DNA from: Caldisphaera sp.
GTDB lineage: Archaea; Thermoproteota; Thermoprotei_A; Sulfolobales; Acidilobaceae
Length of the DNA: 27,128 bases
Assembly: GCA_002877855.1 (NCBI GenBank)
Contig: PNIA01000025.1
Location: 1-27,128, forward strand
Direction: 5' to 3'
Positions 21,636-27,128 of the stretch are shown piece by piece (within the stretch, counting starts at the first letter, position 1; each line of letters opens with the position of its first letter). A program made the position numbers and the translations under genes. The notes under the pieces are model-generated. The model was not told the origin of the DNA and did no database searches. It saw only the letters and a program-made list of their open reading frames with translations.

Positions 21636-24476
21636 TTAAAAATATCTTCTTATTTGCTTCCTTTCAATATATGTTGCTGCATTTAAGAGCAATAGTTTAA
21701 GAGCCTTAGCATTTACAAAATAATGCAATATATTACTATCTTCTCTAGACCCATATTCATATGCTGAAGTTATTTTAACTTCATATATTTCTTCAGGTAA
21801 TAACTTTTCCATGTCATTCCAACTTTCCATCAAAAACTTAGGTGTTATTATGTATTCTTTTGATTTAGCCTGTGGTGAAACTCTAATATGTACTCTCATT
21901 GGTTCATTTATCCTTTTTGGTGTAAAATAATTTTTGAACTCATCAGAATTTACTATGCTTTCTAATGACTTAAGTAAAGTCCATCTGGAGTCGTCTTCGT
22001 CAACATCAATAAATCTTACTACTCTCAATTCATCATATTCAGGCTTTCTCATATCTTTCAGTTTATTTTCTATGGTTTTTTCAGCTAGTTCCAGTATATC
22101 TGCTATTTCGAATATTGTCAAACCCGTGTTATCAAGTAATCCTCCTATTTTTATTGCTAGATCTTGAATCCAAGGTCTAACAGATGGAACTTCTAATATG
22201 CCTCTCGCCAAAGGGGTCGGTTCCATTTCTGATATATTTAAAAATTCTATTTTTCCTTGTTTCAATAATTTCAAAAATTCTTTAACACCATTGATATCAA
22301 AGTATTCATTTAGTACTTGTTTGCTTATTTCATTGATCAGAAATTCATCGTTTTCCTCGTCTATTGATCCTATTTTCCCTAGATGAAGTTGTGCTTCTCT
22401 GAGAGATTGATACAGATACGGGCTCTTTTGTAAAGCCTCTCTTAGCTGGGTTTCTATTGAATCTGGATCAATATTTTTAAGCAGCTCAAACGGATTTAAT
22501 TCACCAATGAACACGCTAAAGCCGTAAAATGATGGTCTATAATAAACATTTAGACCTTCCACCTTTGATGCCAAGTTAACCATTATTATTGCTATAGCTT
22601 CAGAAACTCCACTTCCTAGTGGGGCAATAAATATATGCTCATCATTGTAATGCTCATATATTACCTTTTTATCATCAAACGCAATTTTCTTTTCTTTATA
22701 GATAGCTCCTATTTTTTGCAATATTTCCAAGCCATTTTTATCACCTTGAACACTAAGAGATGCATTATCAGTAATTATATTTAAAAAGTTTTTAGATATA
22801 ACCTTACTTCTCTTAGATCCCTCGCCTTTCCATAATGGGATTTCTGCCTCCCCACTTGCTTTAATTACATCAATTTTGCTGTTTATGTCATCGATTCTTT
22901 TGATTTCCCAAGAGCTACCAGCTAGTCTTATTGTATCTCCTGTCCTAAGGTTTCTGTAAACAAATAACGAATCAATATATCCAATTGTAATGTCACCATT
23001 TTTTACTACGAATACATCTTTTTCTGGTATTGTTGTAAAGAATTCTGAAAAACTTCTTGACCACCATGCTCTCATTTGATCCTTTGATTTGAATTTCCAT
23101 ATTTTGTAAAATGTATTACCTGGCATTATTAATCCGTTTTCTTCTTTTATAACGCCATTTTTTTGCATATATTTTAATAACTCGATGTACCTTTTTTTGT
23201 CAAGTTTAAATATAGGAGACTTCGACAATATGTTATATATCAAGCTTGGATCAGATGGACCTTCACCTAATGTGAAACCTATTATTTCTTTTGCTATTAC
23301 ATCTATAGGTGCATCTTCAATTACTTCATCTTCTACATAACCATTTTTTGCAAGGCTTGCTTCTGTTAGAGCTTCAGCGAAATCTATAGGGCCTATTGCT
23401 ATTATGCTTCCTCTAGACAAGCCCCCAGAGATATGGCCGCTTCTCCCGACCCTTTGAATTAAATTTGAAACCCTGCCAGGAGATCTTATTTGAATAACCT
23501 TATTAACCGATCCTACATCAATTCCTAATTCCAATGTTTTTGTGCAAACTATAGCAGAAAGCTCTCCTTTTTTTAGTTTACTTTCTGCCTCTTCTCTTAA
23601 CTCTGCTGATACGCTTGAATGATGAACAAATATATCCTTAGCCCCTATAGATTCTAAGGAATGTTTAACCCTCTCTGCTATATATCTGCTGTTCACAAAT
23701 ACCAAGCTTGGTTTTTCTATTTCTTTTGTTAATTCATTAGCTACCTCTTTCCAAGGATCTTCTGAATTTTCATCTATGTATTTGACTTCAAATTTATATT
23801 CCTTTGAAAAATCAACCGATGTTATCCTTTTAGATCTTTCGCTACTACCGCTAAGCAGATTTATTGCTTTTTCTGGAGAGCCTATTGTTGCAGAAAGGCC
23901 TATTCTTTGAAAATCATACCTTGACATATGTCTAAGTCTTTCTAAAAGTAAGAGTAATTGAACCCCTCTCTTAGAGCCTAATAGCTCATGAAGCTCATCT
24001 ACAATAACAACTTTAATATTTTTATAATATTGTCTAAATTTTGGCGACCAATCCAAATCTATTTCTAAACTTTCTGGAGTTGTTATCAAAATATTTGGAA
24101 CCTGTTTAGTTCTTTTACTTCTTTCACTTGCTGGAGTATCTCCATGTTTCTTTGAAACCTTTAGTCCTAATTTTTCTGTCCACCAAGAAACTCTTTTATA
24201 TATATCATTTATTAATGCCTTCATAGGTGTTATGTATAGCACATCTATAGGTTCTTGATTTGAGTTAAGAAGGATAGAAACTATTGGTAACAGAGCTGCT
24301 TCTGTTTTTCCTTCTCCTGTAGGAGCCATAATCAAAGTATTATATCCCTTCATAACATACGGCATAGATATTTCTTGTATTTCGGTTAATTTATTCCATC
24401 CTCTCTCTTCTATCATTTTTCTTATGCTTGGATGAAGCATTTTTATTGTAGCTGATTCTTCTTGTATCTCTTCCAT
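21636..24476 (-). CDS. lhr: Lhr-type superfamily 2 DNA/RNA helicase
   Basis: Lhr helicases translocate 3' to 5' on single strands and act in DNA repair and replication stress. The 946-residue protein has the Q motif (LTEIQ, 31-35), Walker A TGEGKTEAALL (53-63), DELH (160-163), SAT (195-197), motif V TLELGIDVG (314-322) and motif VI QRVGRSGH (341-348). A winged-helix and the Lhr beta-barrel and C-terminal core domain follow (to about 830). The last 100 residues hold an additional segment (KEYIITPKFLMESWNDMEKL). This is the archaeal Lhr-core form, not the long bacterial one. ATG 24476 is chosen; an ATG at codon 13 is also possible. It is divergent to the TRASH-domain gene. Confidence 0.93.
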   Translation of the reverse strand: MEEIQEESATIKMLHPSIRKMIEERGWNKLTEIQEISMPYVMKGYNTLIMAPTGEGKTEAALLPIVSILLNSNQEPIDVLYITPMKALINDIYKRVSWWTEKLGLKVSKKHGDTPASERSKRTKQVPNILITTPESLEIDLDWSPKFRQYYKNIKVVIVDELHELLGSKRGVQLLLLLERLRHMSRYDFQRIGLSATIGSPEKAINLLSGSSERSKRITSVDFSKEYKFEVKYIDENSEDPWKEVANELTKEIEKPSLVFVNSRYIAERVKHSLESIGAKDIFVHHSSVSAELREEAESKLKKGELSAIVCTKTLELGIDVGSVNKVIQIRSPGRVSNLIQRVGRSGHISGGLSRGSIIAIGPIDFAEALTEASLAKNGYVEDEVIEDAPIDVIAKEIIGFTLGEGPSDPSLIYNILSKSPIFKLDKKRYIELLKYMQKNGVIKEENGLIMPGNTFYKIWKFKSKDQMRAWWSRSFSEFFTTIPEKDVFVVKNGDITIGYIDSLFVYRNLRTGDTIRLAGSSWEIKRIDDINSKIDVIKASGEAEIPLWKGEGSKRSKVISKNFLNIITDNASLSVQGDKNGLEILQKIGAIYKEKKIAFDDKKVIYEHYNDEHIFIAPLGSGVSEAIAIIMVNLASKVEGLNVYYRPSFYGFSVFIGELNPFELLKNIDPDSIETQLREALQKSPYLYQSLREAQLHLGKIGSIDEENDEFLINEISKQVLNEYFDINGVKEFLKLLKQGKIEFLNISEMEPTPLARGILEVPSVRPWIQDLAIKIGGLLDNTGLTIFEIADILELAEKTIENKLKDMRKPEYDELRVVRFIDVDEDDSRWTLLKSLESIVNSDEFKNYFTPKRINEPMRVHIRVSPQAKSKEYIITPKFLMESWNDMEKLLPEEIYEVKITSAYEYGSREDSNILHYFVNAKALKLLLLNAATYIERKQIRRYF

Positions 24477-24580
24477 ATTACATCTACCAGACTAATATTA
24501 CCCGCTTTTTACAAACCTAAATGTAGTTAGCAAGCAGTTCTTATTAACTCTCCGTTTCTAATGAAATCTGGAGATATAAC

Positions 24581-24826
24581 ATGGTAAGGCAAAAATATAG
24601 GTGTATTGTTTGCGGAAAGGAGTTTACAGAAGGTCAAGGTATAGTAATGCAAAGGGGATCTATAAAATTAACATTTCATAGTAATAAATGTGCATCATCT
24701 TTTTTTAAAATGCTTATTGAAAGACCTGAGGCATCGTGTTTAGAAAGCAGTATAAAAGATGTTATAAAGGATTTTGAAAAGAAACTAGAGGAAAAAGAAA
24801 AAAAGAATAAAAAGGTGATTGCATGA
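24581..24826 (+). CDS. L24e/TRASH-like zinc-binding protein
   Basis: The 81-residue protein starts YRCIVCGKEFTEGQGIVMQ with C8 and C11, and then FHSNKCASSFF with H33 and C37. This is the layout of ribosomal L24e and TRASH domains (C-x2-C, then FCSxKC), with histidine replacing the third cysteine. The C-terminal 40 residues form a Glu/Lys-rich helix, unlike true L24e. It overlaps the MoaD-MoaE gene by four bases (ATGA), so translation is coupled. A role in molybdopterin or metal handling is possible but is inferred only from this coupling; an L24e paralogue with a ribosome-linked role is the alternative. GGAGAT lies before ATG. Confidence 0.7.
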   Translation: MVRQKYRCIVCGKEFTEGQGIVMQRGSIKLTFHSNKCASSFFKMLIERPEASCLESSIKDVIKDFEKKLEEKEKKNKKVIA

Positions 24827-25548
24827 GCGTTATTAAAATCAAGTTATATTCTATTTTAAGAGAAATTGCAGGTTCCCAAGAGATATTAATTAATATAGAT
24901 AGTGATTTAACAGTTGAAGATTTTTTAAGCAAATTATCAAAATATAATCTTGATAAAATACTATTTGAAATGAAGGATTCTTTAAGGATTATAGCTGATG
25001 GTAAAGTACTTTCGTTTAAAGATAAAATACCTAGTAATGTAAAAGAGATATTTATTTTGCCTTCTTCTTCAGGAGGATTGGTTGATATAAAGGTTTTAAC
25101 CGATGAGCATATAGACTTAAATGAATTAGTTAAAGATATCTATAATAATAAAAATGTTGGAGCTATTGCTCTTTTTATAGGAGTTGTTAGGGGAATAAAT
25201 AAAGGGGAAAATGTGAATAAGTTAGTTTACGAGCATTCACAGGAATTAATAGAAAGTAAGCTTAAAGAAATAGCATTTAATGGAATAAAGGAGTTTGGTT
25301 TAGATTCGGTTATAATATATCATTATGTTGGTCAAAGGATGCCTGGTGATTTAACTATGATAGTTGCTGTTTCTGGAGAATCAAGAAAAAATGTCTTTCC
25401 AGGGTTAGAAAAAATAGTAGATGAAGTAAAGCATGAGGCGCCAATATGGAAACAAGAATATAGAGAAAGTGGAAGATATTTCATCTTAGGAGAAGAGCAG
25501 ATAAAGGCTGATGAATTAAGAAAAGAAAAATTCCAGAATAAATTTTAA
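24823..25548 (+). CDS. MoaD-MoaE fusion, molybdopterin synthase
   Basis: Molybdopterin synthase adds two sulfurs to cyclic pyranopterin monophosphate. Residues 1-85 are a MoaD ubiquitin-like domain (IKIKLYSILREIAG) ending LPSSSGG; residues 86-241 are MoaE, with IALFIGVVRG, VYEHSQELIESK and the active-site motif HEAPIWKQEYRE. In separate MoaD the C-terminal Gly-Gly carries the thiocarboxylate; here G84-G85 is internal, directly followed by LVDI of MoaE. A protease must therefore cut after it, as archaeal JAMM proteases can do for SAMP-MoaE type fusions, or the fusion works in another way. It is translationally coupled to the zinc protein upstream. Confidence 0.93.
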   Translation: MSVIKIKLYSILREIAGSQEILINIDSDLTVEDFLSKLSKYNLDKILFEMKDSLRIIADGKVLSFKDKIPSNVKEIFILPSSSGGLVDIKVLTDEHIDLNELVKDIYNNKNVGAIALFIGVVRGINKGENVNKLVYEHSQELIESKLKEIAFNGIKEFGLDSVIIYHYVGQRMPGDLTMIVAVSGESRKNVFPGLEKIVDEVKHEAPIWKQEYRESGRYFILGEEQIKADELRKEKFQNKF

Positions 25549-25620
25549 ATTATTTATTTTTATAGCTGAAAGAGTCAAACTTTTATTGTTTAATGCTTAA
25601 TAGTGATTTGGGTGAGCAGT

Positions 25621-25905
25621 TTGCCTGCTATTGAAATAGGCAGGATATGTATTAAGTCCAGCGGAAAAGAAAACGGAAGAAAGTGCGTAATTGTAGATAT
25701 AATAGATCAAAGCTTTGTATTGGTCACAGGTCCTAAAAATATTACTGGAGTTAAAAGAAGAAGGGTTAATATTAAACACTTAATTCCAACTGAGCATAAA
25801 TTAAACATAAATAAAGGAGCTTCGGATGAAGAAGTAGCTAAAGCTTTACAAGAGCAAAATTTCTTAGATTTTGTTAAAAAAGTAGAAAAAACTATAACAG
25901 CTTAA
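25621..25905 (+). CDS. rpl14e: 50S ribosomal protein L14e
   Basis: L14e is a KOW-fold protein of the large ribosomal subunit. The sequence LPAIEIGRICIKSSGKENGR, then KCVIVDIIDQSFVLVTGP and TGVKRRRVNIKHLIPTE, fits the archaeal family throughout. TTG at 25621 gives the conserved PAIEIGR N-terminus and has GGTGAG five bases upstream, so it is preferred over an upstream GTG at 25603. The 94-residue length is normal. Cbf5 follows 40 bp downstream, a common archaeal arrangement. Confidence 0.94.
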   Translation: MPAIEIGRICIKSSGKENGRKCVIVDIIDQSFVLVTGPKNITGVKRRRVNIKHLIPTEHKLNINKGASDEEVAKALQEQNFLDFVKKVEKTITA

Positions 25906-25945
25906 AATCGTTATTTTTCTTATATAATCAATTTGGTGAGATATT

Positions 25946-27053
25946 TTGAGTAATATGGTTAGCAAAAAAGGAATAGATTTTATCAAATCTATAAATGATT
26001 TTTGCAATAACAAAGAAAAATTATTGGAAAAGATTCCTGAAGAAACAAACCAAGATTACGGTTATATACCTTACGAAAGGCCATTACAAAAATATTTAAA
26101 CTATGGTGTTATTAACTTGGATAAACCACCTGGGCCAACAAGTCATGAGGTAGTTGCTTGGATTAAAAAGATTATTGGTATACAAAGAGCTGGCCATGGA
26201 GGAACCCTAGAGCTCTTGCCTTAAATGGCAAGTGCGGGGAAACCCTAGAGTTACTGGAGTATTACCAATAGCATTAGGTTCAATGACAAAGATTATAGGT
26301 GTTGTAACTCATTCAAAGAAAGCCTATGTTTGCATAATGCAATTGCATAAAGATACAGATATTAGTAACTTGAAGTCTGTATTAAGAGAATTTCAAGGAA
26401 TAATTTATCAGAGACCGCCCATTAGGAGCCATGTAAAAAGGACTCTAAGGAAAAAAATTATTTATAGAATAGATTTAAATGAAGTTGTAGATAGAAAGGT
26501 GCTTTTAACAATAGAATCTGAAGCTGGTACATATATGAGAAAATTGTGTTGGGATATAGGCTTGGTTCTTGGAACAGGTGCTCACATGAGAGAGCTTAGA
26601 AGAATTAAAACTGGTCCTTTTAGCGAAGAGAAGAGCCTGGTAACAATGTATGACATTTCTGAAGCAATTTATGAACTTAGAGAAAAAGGAAAAGAAAATC
26701 TTATTAGAAAGGTAATAATTCCTGGCGAGTTTAGTGTTTGTAGTTTACCGAAGGTTATTCTTAGAGACAGCGCCGTAGAAAGCATAGCTCATGGATCTCC
26801 TTTAGCTATTCCTGGTATTTCTTACTACAGTGAAAATTTAAGAAAAAATGATATAGTAGCTATGTTAACGTTAAAGGGTGAATTGATAGGGATCGGCAAA
26901 AGCTTGATGTCTTCAGAAGAAATAAAAAAGCAAGAAAAAGGATTAGCTGTTCAACCATTTAGAATAGTTCTGGAAAAAGGGCTATATCCTAGGGAATGGA
27001 AAAGTTCTGGTAAGTTTAAGAAAGGGGACGGGAGCGCCGGGGGTGGGATTTGA
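25946..27053 (+). CDS. cbf5: H/ACA pseudouridine synthase Cbf5, joined 25946..26210 and 26242..27053
   Basis: Cbf5 is the catalytic subunit of the H/ACA guide RNA particle. Joined across the intron it has 358 residues. The TruB-type domain holds YGVINLDKPPGPTSHEV (residues about 52-68) and the active-site region AGHGGTLDPRVTGVLPIA, with the catalytic D89. The C-terminal PUA domain runs LPKVILRDSAVESIAHGSPL to FRIVLEKGLYPREW. Without splicing the first exon stops at TAA 26222 just after the TL of the active site. TTG 25946 is preferred because GGTGAG stands six bases before it. The last 18 bases overlap tRNA-Ser in antisense, so the tail KKGDGSAGGGI is partly written by the tRNA gene. Nop10 is encoded at 10672-10863. 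Confidence 0.94.
26211..26241 (+). other. cbf5 bulge-helix-bulge intron, 31 nt
   Basis: Removing 26211-26241 turns GGTLELLP-stop into GGTLDPRVTG, restoring the TruB-family active site. The central helix pairs CCCT (26205-26208) with GGGG (26236-26239). The 5' bulge is AGA (26209-26211), the 3' bulge AAA (26240-26242), each three bases. Inside, GC (26212-26213) pairs with GC (26234-26235), and CTTGCC (26215-26220) with GGCAAG (26227-26232) closing a TTAAAT loop. Cuts after the second base of each bulge yield the GAC codon for the catalytic aspartate. The outer helix is weak. Processing by the tRNA splicing endonuclease is known for crenarchaeal cbf5. Confidence 0.93.
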
Positions 27054-27121
27054 ACCCACGCGTCCCGCATGGGACAACGGGTCTCAAGCCCGTCCCCTTG
27101 GACCGCTCGGGCACCCCGGCA
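27036..27121 (-). tRNA. tRNA-Ser (anticodon TGA)
   Basis: Minus strand, 86 nt with the long variable arm of class II tRNAs. The acceptor is GCCGGGG/CCCCGGC, the anticodon stem ACGGG/CCCGT with loop CTTGAGA (anticodon TGA), the variable arm stem GTCCC/GGGAC, the T-arm GTGGG/CCCAC with TTCAAAT, and the discriminator G. Leu(GAG) would need a different loop register and breaks the stem. No intron. The 3' end overlaps the last 18 bases of convergent cbf5. Confidence 0.94.
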
Positions 27122-27128
27122 CATTTCT

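Noticed and set aside
27036..27121. tRNA-Leu(GAG) reading of the last tRNA
   Set aside because: That register breaks the five-pair anticodon stem; ACGGG/CCCGT leaves loop CTTGAGA with anticodon TGA.
1..27128. CRISPR arrays, rRNA genes or replication origin repeats
   Set aside because: No regularly spaced repeats, rRNA-like GC-rich blocks or origin-recognition-box clusters were seen.

Overview
The window is from an AT-rich crenarchaeon (Thermoproteota), probably thermophilic. Support comes from a full set of archaeal information-processing genes: TBP, aIF2-alpha, Nop10, a PCNA, PriS primase, a GINS15/51-like protein, L44e, S27e, L14e, Cbf5, Pus10, TrmG10 and an Lhr-type helicase. Protein-coding DNA is strongly AT-rich, whereas the four tRNA genes have GC-rich stems. 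The cbf5 gene carries a bulge-helix-bulge intron at the position known from crenarchaeal cbf5, and tRNA-Thr carries an intron in its D-arm, also a crenarchaeal habit. TTG start codons are frequent. The genus cannot be fixed from sequence alone; a low-GC member such as a Caldisphaera-like organism is only a guess.

Layout. 1-3.5 kb: the 3' end of a flavin-binding PPOX-family gene, tRNA-Arg(GCG), the first two steps of tetrapyrrole synthesis from glutamyl-tRNA (hemA-hemB, minus strand), then a roughly 630 bp gap. 3.5-5.8 kb: a bacterial-type dPGM, a DUF302 protein, the tRNA methylase TrmG10 and intron-containing tRNA-Thr(TGT). 5.8-7.8 kb: an accessory stretch with a gene broken by an early UGA, a GC-richer peroxiredoxin that looks imported, and decayed TnpB and vapB pieces. 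7.8-9.75 kb: a two-subunit UxaA-type dehydratase and a small HTH-like protein with an internal 11-residue duplication. A perfect 23 bp palindrome separates it from aIF2-alpha.

9.9-14.7 kb is the core: aIF2-alpha-Nop10, PCNA-PriS-GINS, L44e-S27e, tRNA-Asn and TBP. This is the known archaeal linkage of replication and translation genes. 14.7-18.1 kb: a metallophosphoesterase, a GT2-GtrA glycosyltransferase and an ArsB/NhaD-type permease split by a one-base frameshift. 18.2-20.3 kb: Pus10 and beta-RFAP synthase (tetrahydromethanopterin-type cofactor synthesis). 20.3-21.6 kb: a TnpB-element end, a gene remnant with two in-frame UAGs, a ribbon-helix-helix protein and a membrane protein. 21.6-27.1 kb: the Lhr helicase, an L24e/TRASH zinc protein coupled to a MoaD-MoaE fusion, L14e, intron-split cbf5, and tRNA-Ser(TGA), whose 3' end overlaps the end of cbf5.

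Functionally, RNA modification is heavily represented: Cbf5 and Nop10 of the H/ACA particle, Pus10 and TrmG10. The cbf5 transcript itself needs the tRNA splicing endonuclease before it can encode an active enzyme. No CRISPR array, rRNA or intact mobile element is present.
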